Position numbers and translations under genes: made by a program. The notes beneath the pieces are model-generated. The model saw nothing but the letters and a program-made list of their open reading frames with translations. It searched no databases and was not told the origin of the DNA. A stretch of DNA of 64,000 nt from JAKANT01 sp035502095. GTDB lineage: Bacteria > Pseudomonadota > Gammaproteobacteria > Burkholderiales > Burkholderiaceae_F. The number at the start of each line of letters is the position of its first letter. The first letter of the stretch is position 1. Where the stretch lies: positions 62,001-126,000 of the forward strand of contig DATJUX010000026.1 of NCBI GenBank assembly GCA_035502095.1, read 5' to 3'. Positions 1-8,544 of the stretch are shown piece after piece.

Positions 1-21
1 GCCGACGATGGCAATCTTCAC
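1..21 (-). CDS. 5' end of an off-window gene (NAD(P)-binding oxidoreductase type)
   Basis: Read on the minus strand from a GTG at position 21, the first seven codons are MKIAIVG and the frame is open to the window edge. This is the usual opening of a Rossmann-fold dehydrogenase such as ketopantoate reductase (PanE/ApbA), which normally continues GAGAIG. Only seven residues are visible and there is no strong ribosome binding site, so this is a suggestion only. It would run in the same direction as the MFS carrier and stress-protein genes to its right. Confidence 0.3.
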
Positions 22-127
22 ACGAGGATTACGCTGGGCAGGGTCGGAAGGTCACGCGTCGCCACGCGCCGCGGCGCCGCACCGCGCCCGGGCCGGGCGC
101 AGCAAACAAGATACCCGCAAATCGCGC

Positions 128-1417
128 TCAGGTGGCCGCGCGGCGCATCCTGGCGCGCATCGGCTTGAGCGCGGCGAGCGCGAGGATCGCGGCGACGAAA
201 TTCAGCGCGCTCGCGACCCAGAATACCGCATGCCACCCGCCGCTCGCGGCGAGGATGCTGCTGAAAGGAACCAGCAAGGAAGCGGTGCCCTTGGCCGTGT
301 AGAGCAGCCCGGCATTCGCAGCCGCGTAGCGCGACCCGTACGTATCGCCGCATGTGGCCGGGAACAGGCTGTAGATCTCGCCCCAGGCGAAGAACACGAT
401 GCCGGTGAGGATCACGAACAGGAACGGATCGTGGCCATAGCGGCCGAGCATCAGGATGCCGAGGCCCTCGAGCGCGAACGCGATGAACATGGTGAGCTCG
501 CGGCCGATCCGGTCCGAGACCCAGCCGAAGAACGGACGCGTCACGCCGTTGAGCACACGGTCGATCGACAGCGCGAACGTCAGCGCCGGCAATGTCAGGC
601 CGAGGATGCTCACCGGCACGTCGGCGATCTTGAAGTCCTTGGCGATCGGCCCGAGCTGCGCCGTGGCCATCAGTCCGCCCGCGGCCATCATCACGAACAT
701 CGCGTACATCACCCAGAACACGGGCGTGGTCACCATCTGCAGCGTCGTGTAGTCGTGGCGCACGAACGTGGTCACGGTGGCCGGATCCGGGGCCGAAACG
801 CGTGCGGAGGGTTTGAACGCCGGGTCGGGGGCGCGCATGAACCACGCCAGCACGAACACCACGATGCCCTGTGCCAAGCCGAAATACAGGAACGTCTGCT
901 CGTAACCGCTCGACTTGATCATCGCCGCGATGGGGATCACGGTCATCGCCGATCCCGCGCCGAAACCCATCGCGGTGAAACCGGCCGCCAGGCCGCGGCG
1001 ATCGGGGAACCACTTGAGCGCGTTACCGACGCAGGTGCCGTAGACGCCGCCGGCACCGATGCCGCCGATCGCCGCAGCGAGATAGAGTAGCCAGAGGGAA
1101 TCCGCGATCGAGTTCAGCGCCCACGAGATGCCGACCAGGATCCCGCCGGCGAGCATCACGGGCTTGGGACCGTAACGATCGACGAGCCATCCTTCGATCG
1201 GCACCAGCCACGTCTCCGCCAGCACGAAGATCGTGAACGCGACCTGGATCGCCGCCCGTCCCCACTGGTATTTGTCGTTGATGGGATTGACGAACAGCGT
1301 CCAGCCGTACTGCAGGTTGGCGATCATCGACATGCAGATGATGCCGATCAGGAGCTGCCACCAGCGGCTCGCGCTGACGGCAATCGACTCGGTGGTACTC
1401 GGGGCGGATGCGGCCAT
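128..1417 (-). CDS. MFS transporter, oxalate/formate antiporter (OFA) family
   Basis: Predicted 429-residue inner-membrane carrier with about 12 hydrophobic helices, the normal MFS length. The segment with QYGWTLFVNP early in the protein and the helix-2/3 loop WLVDRYGPKP match the OFA family (OxlT and relatives), which exchange small carboxylates. The second half starts after a hydrophilic central loop (RAPDPAFKPS) and repeats the fold with GWVSDRIGRE. I chose ATG 1417, about 10 bases after AAGGAGGAG; a TTG at 1423 is in frame and also possible. It lies 59 bp downstream of the stress-protein gene on the same strand, so the two may form an operon. No oxalate or formate enzymes are in the window, so the real substrate is open. 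Confidence 0.8.
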   Translation of the reverse strand: MAASAPSTTESIAVSASRWWQLLIGIICMSMIANLQYGWTLFVNPINDKYQWGRAAIQVAFTIFVLAETWLVPIEGWLVDRYGPKPVMLAGGILVGISWALNSIADSLWLLYLAAAIGGIGAGGVYGTCVGNALKWFPDRRGLAAGFTAMGFGAGSAMTVIPIAAMIKSSGYEQTFLYFGLAQGIVVFVLAWFMRAPDPAFKPSARVSAPDPATVTTFVRHDYTTLQMVTTPVFWVMYAMFVMMAAGGLMATAQLGPIAKDFKIADVPVSILGLTLPALTFALSIDRVLNGVTRPFFGWVSDRIGRELTMFIAFALEGLGILMLGRYGHDPFLFVILTGIVFFAWGEIYSLFPATCGDTYGSRYAAANAGLLYTAKGTASLLVPFSSILAASGGWHAVFWVASALNFVAAILALAALKPMRARMRRAAT

Positions 1418-1476
1418 GGGCAAATCTCCTCCTTGGGTCGGCCCGTTCTTGGCGCGGGCCGATCGATGGTTGCCGG

Positions 1477-1926
1477 TCAGCGATAGACCAGCACCGGGAT
1501 CTTCGAGTTGGCGAGCACCTTCTGCGTCTCGCTGCCGAGCACCAGTGCCTCGATGCCCGTGCGGCCATGCGAGGCCATCAGGATGAGATCGCAGCCGCGC
1601 GCCGTCGCCTCGGCAATGATCGCCTCATGGGGCGAGGTGGCACTGCGTATGACGCGTTCGAAGGGGACGTCGCTCGCTCGCGCCGCCGCCTCGGCTTCGG
1701 CGAGGAACGCGTCGACCTCCTTGTGCACCTGCGCGTCGAATTCCTCCGGCGAGTCCTGCTTGACGAACATGCCGCCTTCGCCGGCGAAAAACGTGCTTGG
1801 CCGCTCGGGCAGGACGTGCAGGAAGGTGAGCCACGCACCCTCTTTGCGGGCCAGGTCGACTGCACGCAGGGTCGCGGTCCGCGAGAGCTCGGTACCGTCC
1901 GTGGGGACGAGGATGTTGCGAAACAT
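1477..1926 (-). CDS. Universal stress protein, UspA family
   Basis: A 149-residue cytoplasmic protein of standard single-domain Usp length. It opens with FRNILVPTDGT, the beta-1 strand and loop of the family, and carries the ATP-binding signature near the C-terminus: GRTG at 121-124 followed by GS at 131-132. ATP-binding Usp proteins dimerise and act in stress survival; the specific role is not visible. The start at 1926 is fixed by GGGAGGAG five bases upstream; an in-frame start further upstream would add 38 residues of non-family sequence. It precedes the OFA-family carrier on the same strand. Confidence 0.88.
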   Translation of the reverse strand: MFRNILVPTDGTELSRTATLRAVDLARKEGAWLTFLHVLPERPSTFFAGEGGMFVKQDSPEEFDAQVHKEVDAFLAEAEAAARASDVPFERVIRSATSPHEAIIAEATARGCDLILMASHGRTGIEALVLGSETQKVLANSKIPVLVYR

Positions 1927-2196
1927 GAATCTCCTCCCGCCGCCCATGCCGGGCGACCGGCACGCCGCCCGGTCGATTCGCACAAGGCACGGCGCGTTTT
2001 CTCCTGCGCGGATCATCCGCGAATGGCGGCGCCCCGGCAACGGCGGTCACGAGGGGTCGCGTTCTTCGTGCAACGCGGCCCGATGGGCGGCGAATTGCCG
2101 GGTGCGGGAACGGCGTTGCGGAACTCGGTTCGAAGCGATTGAATCGGTGGGGCGGCGGCGCTAACCTGCCCGCTCGCGATCAAGGCGGGAGGTCCT

Positions 2197-2262
2197 ATGG
2201 CGAATTTCGTGCTTGTCCAGGGCGCGTGGCACGGCCGAGGGCTCTCGCTGTGCTCGGGATGA
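2197..2262 (+). pseudogene. Truncated alpha/beta-hydrolase remnant
   Basis: After a good ribosome binding site (GGGAGG), ATG 2197 begins MANFVLVQGAWHG, nearly the invariant opening of salicylate-esterase-type alpha/beta hydrolases (usually VLVHGAWHGGW). Immediately after the HG the sequence changes into a dispersed GTCATTCCGAGC-type repeat, and the frame stops after 21 codons. No catalytic triad residues or later hydrolase sequence are found before the next gene. The repeat or a linked deletion has therefore removed almost the whole gene, leaving only its start. The identity rests on 13 residues, but they are very characteristic. Confidence 0.6.
2236..2262. repeat. Dispersed repeat, GTCATTCCGAGC type (inverse orientation)
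   Basis: Reading CTCGCTGTGCTCGGGATGAC on the plus strand, this is the reverse complement of the GTCATNCCGAGC...GCGAGG element seen elsewhere in the window. It joins directly onto the codons of the hydrolase remnant. Confidence 0.6.
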
Positions 2263-2305
2263 CGAATCGCGTGACGCCCATGAAGTCCGAGATCCGCCTC
2301 GCACC

Positions 2306-2373
2306 GTCATTCCGAACGCAGCGAGGGATCGCGATCGGCGCACGCCGGGATCCCTTGTCGCGCCGGGGATGAC
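2306..2373. repeat. Inverted pair of GTCATTCCGAGC-type repeats
   Basis: One arm is GTCATTCCGAACGCAGCGAG followed by GGATC (2306-2330). The opposite arm GGGATCCCTTGTCGCGCCGG followed by GGATGAC (2347-2373) is its imperfect inverted copy, so the pair can fold into a hairpin. It directly precedes the ModA-like gene and supplies one of that gene's possible ATG codons (2369). Confidence 0.65.
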
Positions 2374-2386
2374 AGGGCCGCCCACC

Positions 2387-3070
2387 GTGGAGCTGCGCAT
2401 CATCTCGTCGATGGCCACGCGCCAGCTGCTGGCCGACCTCGTCAATCTCTACGAGGCGACATCGCCGCAACGCGTGCTGGTCGAGTCCGTCGGCGGTGTC
2501 GACGCGGCGAAGCGCGTCAGGGCAGGCGAAGCGTTCGACCTCGTGGTCCTCGCCGCCAACGCGATCGACGAGCTGATGACCGCCCGGCGGATCGTCGCCG
2601 GGACCCGGGTCGACCTGGTCAGATCCGGCGTCTCGATCGCGGTGCGCGCCGGCGCGCCGCGGCCCGACATCGGGTCGGAAGAGGCGGTCAAGCGCGCCGT
2701 TTTCGCCGCACGCAGTATCAGCTACTCCACCGGCCCCAGCGGCGTGCATCTGGCGCAGCTGTTCGAGCGCTGGGGCATCGCGGAGCAACTTAAGAACCGC
2801 ATCGTCCAGGCGCCGCCGGGCGTGCCGGTCGGCACGCTGGTGGCGCGCGGCGACGTCGAGCTCGGGTTCCAGCAGTTGAGCGAGCTGATGAGCCTGCCCG
2901 GGATCGAAGTGCTCGGCCCGCTGCCGCCGGCGATCCAGATCATCACGACGTTTTCCGGCGGCGTCGCGCAGACCTCGGCACGCCCCGCTGCGGCGCGCGC
3001 GGTGCTGGAGTTCATGGCGTCGCCCGCCGTCGCCGCTCTCAAGCAGAAACACGGGATGGAGCCGGCATAG
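2387..3070 (+). CDS. ModA-like substrate-binding domain protein without an obvious signal peptide
   Basis: About 227 residues resembling the periplasmic-binding type II fold of ModA-like proteins: it opens with ELRIISSMATRQLL and has ESVGGVDAAKRV, the Ser/Ala-rich ligand-site segments of that family, then STGPSGVHLAQL in the second lobe. No signal peptide or lipobox precedes the domain, and no ABC permease or ATPase lies beside it, so an import role is doubtful; stand-alone cytoplasmic relatives exist in proteobacteria. Start is uncertain: GTG 2387 fits the family best, while ATG 2369 lies inside the repeat upstream. Its 3' end overlaps the convergent monooxygenase gene by 32 bases. Confidence 0.65.
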   Translation: MELRIISSMATRQLLADLVNLYEATSPQRVLVESVGGVDAAKRVRAGEAFDLVVLAANAIDELMTARRIVAGTRVDLVRSGVSIAVRAGAPRPDIGSEEAVKRAVFAARSISYSTGPSGVHLAQLFERWGIAEQLKNRIVQAPPGVPVGTLVARGDVELGFQQLSELMSLPGIEVLGPLPPAIQIITTFSGGVAQTSARPAAARAVLEFMASPAVAALKQKHGMEPA

Positions 3071-3992
3071 CCCGGACGCGCGCAGCGATCGCCTCCACCA
3101 CGCGCCTCGCGTCGCGCCCGACGCCGTGCACCATCGTCGACGACGGGGCGTGCTGGAACGCAAGTCCGACGAGATAGAGACCCGGTTCGCCCTCGACCAC
3201 GCCGCGCTGCTGCCGGGGCCGGCCGGTCTCGTCGAAGGTCGGCCGCTTCACCCAGTCGAGCCCGTGGCCGAAGCCGGTGCACCAGATGACGTTGTCGACT
3301 TCGACCGTGCGGCCGTCCTCCAGCGCCGGTTGCCCGTCGCGCACGCCGCCGATGCGCTTGATGCGCCGCACGCCGGCGGCGACGAGGTCGCGTGCTTTCA
3401 CCCGCACCAGCGGGGCGCCATGCGCGAAGAAGTTCGGTCGCGCCTTGCGACCCATCGGCGTGTCGAGGGAGAGCAGGCGGTGGACGTGGCGTGCCTCGAA
3501 GCGCGCCGCGCCGGCTTCGACGATGTAGCGGTCGCCGTCGTGCCGGACTGCATCGACGCGAACGCCATTGCGCACCGGCAGGTCGAACGCACGCGCGTAG
3601 GCGCCGAGGAAGTCGCCCATCTCGTCCTTGGTCGGAAAGTAGCCCGCCGACGCCGGGAAACGCATGCCGTCCAGGCCGCAAAAACGGGCCGGCGTGAACA
3701 GCCGCAACGAATCCCAGCGCTGGCGCCACACATCGCCGATGCGGGCGTGCGCGTCGAGGATGACGAAACGCAAACCGAGGCGCGAGAGGTAGTAGCCGAC
3801 CGACAGGCCGGATTGGCCGGCGCCGATCACGATCACGTCAAATTGTTCGGCGCCGTTGCGGCCGCGCGTTTCGCGGTCGATCGTTTCGAACGCCGCGCCG
3901 GGTTCGACGAAGCGGCCGGCACGCGCCTTCGTCTCGGCCAGGCTGACTTCCGGTTTCTCGTCGGTGCGAACTTCGGTGGTGGTTGCATCCAT
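3039..3992 (-). CDS. Flavin-dependent monooxygenase (TrkA/FMO-like), apparently internally deleted
   Basis: A 317-residue protein with the FAD-binding GAGQSG at 57-62 and the late WCTGF motif (237-241) of group B flavin monooxygenases. Relatives are usually around 400 residues and contain a second nucleotide-binding motif (GxGxSG) between these points for NADPH. Here the sequence jumps from FEARHV (about 170) to LSLDTPMGRK, which in relatives follows the NADPH domain. That points to an in-frame loss of roughly 80-90 residues, so the product is probably inactive. The start is clear (GGAGGAAAGA then ATG 3992). It lies next to a broken LuxR gene on the same strand, consistent with decay of a linked pair. 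Confidence 0.7.
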   Translation of the reverse strand: MDATTTEVRTDEKPEVSLAETKARAGRFVEPGAAFETIDRETRGRNGAEQFDVIVIGAGQSGLSVGYYLSRLGLRFVILDAHARIGDVWRQRWDSLRLFTPARFCGLDGMRFPASAGYFPTKDEMGDFLGAYARAFDLPVRNGVRVDAVRHDGDRYIVEAGAARFEARHVHRLLSLDTPMGRKARPNFFAHGAPLVRVKARDLVAAGVRRIKRIGGVRDGQPALEDGRTVEVDNVIWCTGFGHGLDWVKRPTFDETGRPRQQRGVVEGEPGLYLVGLAFQHAPSSTMVHGVGRDARRVVEAIAARVRAMPAPSRVSA

Positions 3993-4112
3993 TCTTTCCT
4001 CCGTGACATCGTGGTTGACGATGGACGCAGGCTAGGTGGATGCAACCGCGCGCGCTTCGGTGAGAAGCCCCATCGGTCAAAATTCCGTCGTGGGTAGTTC
4101 TCCCCAACACGA

Positions 4113-4139
4113 CTCCCCCCGCCACGAGCGGGGAGGGGT
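4113..4139. repeat. GC palindrome repeat, CCCTCCCC...GGGGAGGG family
   Basis: CTCCCCCCGC and GCGGGGAGGGG form an imperfect stem just downstream of the LuxR pseudogene stop. It is one of at least five related elements in the window and may act as a transcription terminator on either strand. Confidence 0.55.
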
Positions 4140-4146
4140 GCTGGCA

Positions 4147-5795
4147 CTACAGCAGCAGGCCGTTCTGGATGGCGCAGGCCGTCGCCGCGGCGCGCGACGA
4201 GACCCCGAGCTTGTCGAAGATGTTGCTCAGGTGGCGGTCGACGGTTTTTTCCGAAAGCTTCAGCGCCTCGGCGATCAGTCGGTTGGTGCGCCCGGCGGCG
4301 ACGAGGCGCAGCACCTCGATCTCGCGCGCGGTCAGCACGTCGCGTCCCCTGGCACCCTGTGCGGGCTCGGTGGCGAGCAAGACGCGCAGGCGAGCGAGAT
4401 CCGGGGCAGCGCCCAGGCGCTCGAATACCTGCTGCGCAGCTTCGAACTCGAGCTGCGCCCCTTCCGAGTCGTCGAGCGCCTTGCACGCCAGCCCTGCGTG
4501 CACGCGCGCGCGCGCCGCGAGATAAGGCGCGTGCACACCCTGCCAGATCGCGAGCGCGGCGCGCAGGTGCGGCAATGCCGCTGCCGGCCGGCCCTGCGCG
4601 AGTTCGACGGCGCCCGAGGCCTGCGCGGAGATCGCGTTCAGCACCTCGGTCGCAAACCCGCGCGCCGTCTGTGCCAGCTCGGCATTCGCCGCGCTCGCTT
4701 CGTCGAGAGCGCGCGCGGCGATGAAGACCTCCACCGCGGCCGGCAGCAGGCGTGCGCGCACCAGCGGATCTTCCAGTTAGGCCAGGCAGCGGCGGATCGC
4801 GGCGGCGGCCTGGTCGGTCCGGCCCTGCGCCAGACGCAGCAGGGCGAGGCCGGGTTGCGGCTCGTGTCCCCAGCGGCTCGCTTCCTTGTACGCGTCCTCG
4901 GCGGCGGACAGTTCGCCGCGCAGGCGATGGATCTCGCCCTCCTGGTAGGCGGCAGCCGCCTTCGTCTCGCGATCGATCGCGCGCGCGACGTTGTGTGCGG
5001 CGTGCCGTGCCTCGACCACGGCCTGCGGCCACGCGCCGTTGAGTTGCATGATCTCCGCGCGGTGAATGCGGCAGAGGCCGTTGAACTGCACGAGCTGCGG
5101 CTGGCCGTCGCACCACCGCGCGAGCGCGTCGGTCCATTCGCGCGCGCGGTCGAACGCGAACACCTGGCGGCACGTCGCGATCACGTTGCAGTAGACGAGC
5201 CCCGTGATGACCGGCGTCAGTTCGCTTGCGGTGGCGGCGAGCATCGCTTCGTCCAGCAGCGCGACACCCTGTTCGACGACGCCCTGGCGTGCGATGGCGC
5301 GCCCGAGGTGGCAGCGGGCGAAGGCGACCAGGTCCGCCTCGCCGCATCGCTCGCCGATCGCGGCCGCCCGGGCGGAGAGCTTCTGTGCCGCATCCAGGTC
5401 GCCTTCCTTGAAGCACTTGCGGATCGCCGGCAGCAGCAAGTACCCCTGCACGGCGCAGTCGTCGTCGAGTTGCTCTGCGAGTCGCTGCGCACGTTGGAAC
5501 CACGCCGTCGCGCGGCCGATCTCGTGGATGGCGAGCAGCCGATAGCCATGGAAGAACGCCCAGTACGCCGCGCGTTCCGTTTCACCCGCATGCAGAGCAG
5601 GTACAGGCGCTCCATCGTGGCGAGCGCCTCGGAGTCGCGGTCGAGCATGCCGGCCGACCAGACCAGTTTCTCGAGGTCCACCGCCTGCAGCGGGGCTTCC
5701 GCGTCGGCGCGCAGCAACTCGCGGAGCGCGTCTGCCCAGGCCCGGCGCGCGTAGGCGGTGCGGGCGGTTTCGAGGGCGGTCGATTCGGAAGACAT
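4147..5795 (-). pseudogene. LuxR-type regulator, broken by a stop codon and a frameshift
   Basis: The intact form would be about 550 residues: an N-terminal helical region beginning MSSESTALETARTAYARRAW at ATG 5795, a long TPR-like middle, and a C-terminal LuxR DNA-binding domain (LTAREIEVLRLVAAGRTN, then EKTVDRHLSNIF). Two lesions are visible. Near 5588-5592 a one-base loss moves the reading out of frame; in the shifted frame the expected GETERAAYWAFFHGY follows. At 4777-4779 an in-frame TAA splits RCLA from LEDPLVRARLL. The total length is 1649 bases, one short of a multiple of three, consistent with a single-base deletion. Its neighbour monooxygenase is also damaged. A sequencing error could explain one lesion, less easily both. 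Confidence 0.75.
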
Positions 5796-5844
5796 CGAAC
5801 GGGCACCAGCGTACAACGCCGCCGGATCACGCGAGAATCGCGCC

Positions 5845-6750
5845 ATGTCCGAGCGCATCCTCCTCTTTCCCGCCATCCCCGAGCAGGTTGCACCGCTGGC
5901 CGCCGCCGTGCGGCGACTCGAGCCCGACGCGCAGTCGCTGTCGGGTTTCGAGGAGCACGCTCCCGGCGTGCTTGCCGGTGTCGAGGTGGTGCTCGGCTGG
6001 CGCTTTCCGCAGGGCTTCGCCGGGCATCTGACCGGCTTGCGCTGGGTCTGCTCGATGGCAGCCGGCGTGGAAAAGCTGCTGGTGCCGGACCTCGCGCCGC
6101 ACGTTCCGGTTTCGCGCGTGGTCGACGCCGAGCAGGGGATCGGCATGGGGCAATACGCCGCGGCGATGGTGTTGCGGCATGCGCGCGGCCTGGCTCGCTA
6201 CGACGTGCAGCAGCGCGAGCGCGACTGGACCCGCTATCCGATGGCGGTCGCGCGGCACCAGGTCGTGGTGCTCGGCTGGGGCGAAGTGGGGCGCGAGGTC
6301 GGCCGCCAGTTCGAGGCGCTCGGCTTTCCGGTGCGCGGATGGCGCCGCGACGGTACGACGCTTGCCGAGGTGCTGCACGACGCGCAGGTCGTGATCAATA
6401 CGCTCCCGCTCACGCCCGCGACCGAAGCGCTGCTCGACGCGGCGGCGTTCGCAGCGCTGCCGCGCGGCGCGTATTTCGTCAACATCGCACGCGGCGGACA
6501 CGTCGTCGAGGAGGATCTGATTGCCGCGGTGCGCAGCGGCCACCTTTCCGGCGCCGCGCTCGACGTGCAACGGCGCGAACCGCTTCCCGCCGCCGATCCG
6601 CTGTGGTCGGTGCCCGGCATCACGATCACGCCGCACATCGCGTCGCAGCCATCGCACGAGAAGGTGGCCGAGCAGTTCGTCACCGGACTGCGTTGCCTGC
6701 GGCGCGGCGAACCGCTGCCGAATCTGATCGACCGGGCGCGCGGATATTGA
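5845..6750 (+). CDS. ghrA: Glyoxylate/hydroxypyruvate reductase A-type D-2-hydroxyacid dehydrogenase
   Basis: A 301-residue cytoplasmic NAD(P)H enzyme of the GhrA branch, which reduces glyoxylate and hydroxypyruvate to glycolate and D-glycerate. The nucleotide-binding GWGEVG is at 144-149. The catalytic residues of the family are in place: Arg in NIARGG (R216), Glu in RREPLP (E245) and His in TPHIASQP (H264). Length matches GhrA (about 310). ATG 5845 gives the family start MSERILLF; an in-frame upstream extension lacks family sequence and would overlap the divergent regulator gene. The starts of this gene and the LuxR pseudogene are 49 bp apart. Exact substrate cannot be read from sequence. 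Confidence 0.82.
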   Translation: MSERILLFPAIPEQVAPLAAAVRRLEPDAQSLSGFEEHAPGVLAGVEVVLGWRFPQGFAGHLTGLRWVCSMAAGVEKLLVPDLAPHVPVSRVVDAEQGIGMGQYAAAMVLRHARGLARYDVQQRERDWTRYPMAVARHQVVVLGWGEVGREVGRQFEALGFPVRGWRRDGTTLAEVLHDAQVVINTLPLTPATEALLDAAAFAALPRGAYFVNIARGGHVVEEDLIAAVRSGHLSGAALDVQRREPLPAADPLWSVPGITITPHIASQPSHEKVAEQFVTGLRCLRRGEPLPNLIDRARGY

Positions 6751-6759
6751 ACCGATCGA

Positions 6760-7614
6760 TCAGTGCGCCGCGGCCGCGGTTTCCTGTGCCGCGCGAACCT
6801 CCACCCGCACCTGTTCCGTCAGCTCGGCCTTGAGGGCCGCGAACTCGGGCGACGTCTTCACCGAATAGTGGCGCGGGTGCCCGAGCGGCACCTTGCGGTC
6901 CAGCTTGATCCGGCCGGGCCGTGCGCTCATCACGACCACGCGGCTGCCCATGAACACGGCCTCGTCGATATCGTGCGTGACGAACAGCACGGTCTTGCGC
7001 TCCGCTTCCCAGATGCCCAGCAGCAGCTCCTGCATCAGCTCGCGCGTCTGGTGGTCGAGTGCGCCGAACGGCTCGTCCATCAGCAGCATGCGCGGATCGT
7101 TGGCGAGCGCGCGCGCGATCGCGGTCCGTTGCTGCATGCCGCCCGAGAGCTGTTTAGGAAAGTGGTGCTCGAAACCGCGCAGGCCGACCTTGGCGAGGTA
7201 CGCATCGGCGATTTCGAGCTGCTGCGCGCGCGGCATGCCGCGTTCGCGCAGGCCGAAGCAGACGTTGTCGCGCACGGTGAGCCAGGGGAACAGCGTGTAG
7301 CTCTGAAACACCATGCCGCGATCGGCACCGGGGCCGGAGATCGCGCGGTCTTCGAGCAGCACCGTGCCGGAAGTCTGATGGTCGAGGCCGGCCACGATGC
7401 GCAGCAGCGTGCTCTTGCCGCAGCCCGACGGCCCGAGGATGGTGATGAAGTCGTTCTCCGCCACCGTCAGGTCGGTTGCCTGCAACGCGACGGTCGGCGC
7501 GCCGCCGTGCTGGGCCGGAAAGCTGCGTGAAACGCCGCGGATGGAAAGAAACGCCGTCGCCATGGTGGGGGCCCCCGCTCGTGCGGACGCGACATCGATC
7601 ATCGGCTGCTTCAT
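6760..7614 (-). CDS. NitT/TauT-type ABC transporter ATP-binding protein
   Basis: A 284-residue ATPase of the nitrate/taurine/sulfonate importer class. Walker A is GPSGCGKST (61-69), the signature is LSGGMQQR (156-163) and Walker B is LLMDEPFGALD (from 177). The start at 7614 lies only four bases after the permease stop codon, so the two are translationally linked; an internal ATG at 7563 is possible. With the permease and binding protein it forms the tail of the hutU-hutH transcription unit, so the complex most likely imports histidine, urocanate or a related compound. That substrate is inferred from position only; the family as a whole takes very different ligands. Confidence 0.88.
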   Translation of the reverse strand: MKQPMIDVASARAGAPTMATAFLSIRGVSRSFPAQHGGAPTVALQATDLTVAENDFITILGPSGCGKSTLLRIVAGLDHQTSGTVLLEDRAISGPGADRGMVFQSYTLFPWLTVRDNVCFGLRERGMPRAQQLEIADAYLAKVGLRGFEHHFPKQLSGGMQQRTAIARALANDPRMLLMDEPFGALDHQTRELMQELLLGIWEAERKTVLFVTHDIDEAVFMGSRVVVMSARPGRIKLDRKVPLGHPRHYSVKTSPEFAALKAELTEQVRVEVRAAQETAAAAH

Positions 7615-7618
7615 CGTT

Positions 7619-8395
7619 TTACCGACCGAGCTGCGCCCAGGGGAACAGGCGCCGGTTGAACCATTTGAATGCGAAGTCGCTGATCAGGCCGATCAGGCCG
7701 ATGACGATGATCCCGAAGATGATCTGGTCGGTCGCGAGCAGCGCCTGGCTGTCGGTGATCATGTGGCCGATGCCGCTCGAGGCGCCGATCAGCTCGGCCA
7801 CGATGACGTAGGTCCACGCCCAGCCGAGCACCATGCGCAGGATCTCCGCGATCTCGGGTGCGGCGCCGGGGATCAGCACCCGTTTCACCAGGCTTACGTC
7901 GCTGCTGCCCAGCGTGTAGGCCGCTTCGACCAGGTCGCGCCGCGTATTGCCGACCGCGACCGCGATCATCAGGACCAGCTGGAAGAAGCTGCCGATGAAG
8001 ATCACCGCGAGCTTCTGCGCCTCGCCGATGCCGGCCCACAGGATCAGCAGCGGAATGAACGCCGAGGCGGGCAGGTAGCGCGCGAACGAGACGAACGGCT
8101 CGAAGAACGCCTCGATCGGCTTGTAGGCGCCCATCGCCACCCCGAGCGGCAGCGCGACGAGCGCGGCGATCGCAAAGCCGCCGAGAACGCGCCACACCGT
8201 CATGCCGATGTCGCGCAGGAAGCCTTCCTGCACCAGCGTCCAGCCGCTCGCGACCATGCTGAGCGGGTCGGCCAGGAAGGTCTTCGACACCAGCCCGCCG
8301 AGCGTGACCGCGCCCCAGGCCGCGAAGAAGACAACGAAGAATCCGATGCCGAGGGCGGCGCGTGCACCGGGCTGGACGGGCGTGAGCGGTTTCAT
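7619..8395 (-). CDS. NitT/TauT-type ABC transporter permease
   Basis: A 258-residue inner-membrane permease of the SsuC/TauC family with about six helices. The ATPase-docking EAA loop is present as EAAYTLGSSDVS followed by LVKRVLIPGAAPEI, and LPASAFIPLLILWAG is a typical core helix of this family. It is followed four bases later by the ATPase gene. Upstream, 276 bp filled with dispersed repeats separates it from the binding-protein gene; that spacer may reduce permease expression relative to the binding protein. It belongs to the hut-linked importer. Confidence 0.88.
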   Translation of the reverse strand: MKPLTPVQPGARAALGIGFFVVFFAAWGAVTLGGLVSKTFLADPLSMVASGWTLVQEGFLRDIGMTVWRVLGGFAIAALVALPLGVAMGAYKPIEAFFEPFVSFARYLPASAFIPLLILWAGIGEAQKLAVIFIGSFFQLVLMIAVAVGNTRRDLVEAAYTLGSSDVSLVKRVLIPGAAPEIAEILRMVLGWAWTYVIVAELIGASSGIGHMITDSQALLATDQIIFGIIVIGLIGLISDFAFKWFNRRLFPWAQLGR

Positions 8396-8442
8396 CGTGA
8401 CGACGTGACCTCAACAGATCGATTTGTCGCTTGCGCAGCGCT

Positions 8443-8476
8443 GAGATGCCTCGTCGCTACGCTCCTCGGCATGACA
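8443..8476. repeat. Dispersed repeat, GTCATTCCGAGC type (inverse orientation)
   Basis: GAGATGCCTCGTCGCTACGC then TCCTCGGCATGACA; its reverse complement begins TGTCATGCCGAGGAGCGTAG, a diverged member of the family. It faces the next copy across about 14 bases, giving an inverted pair. Confidence 0.6.
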
Positions 8477-8490
8477 CGACAGGTGCGCAG

Positions 8491-8525
8491 TGTCATGCCC
8501 AGCCGCAGGCGAGGAATCTCGGCCT
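8491..8525. repeat. Dispersed repeat, GTCATTCCGAGC type
   Basis: Starts TGTCATGCCCAGCCGCAGGC and ends GAATCTCGGCCT. It closely matches the copy at 50431-50470, sharing AGCCGCAGGCG and ATCTCGGCCT. Confidence 0.65.
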
Positions 8526-8544
8526 TCGAAAGGAAGGGACCCTT

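Noticed and set aside
2236..2373. Repeat cluster as an insertion sequence
   Set aside because: No transposase frame or terminal inverted repeats with target duplication; elements are only 25-40 bp.
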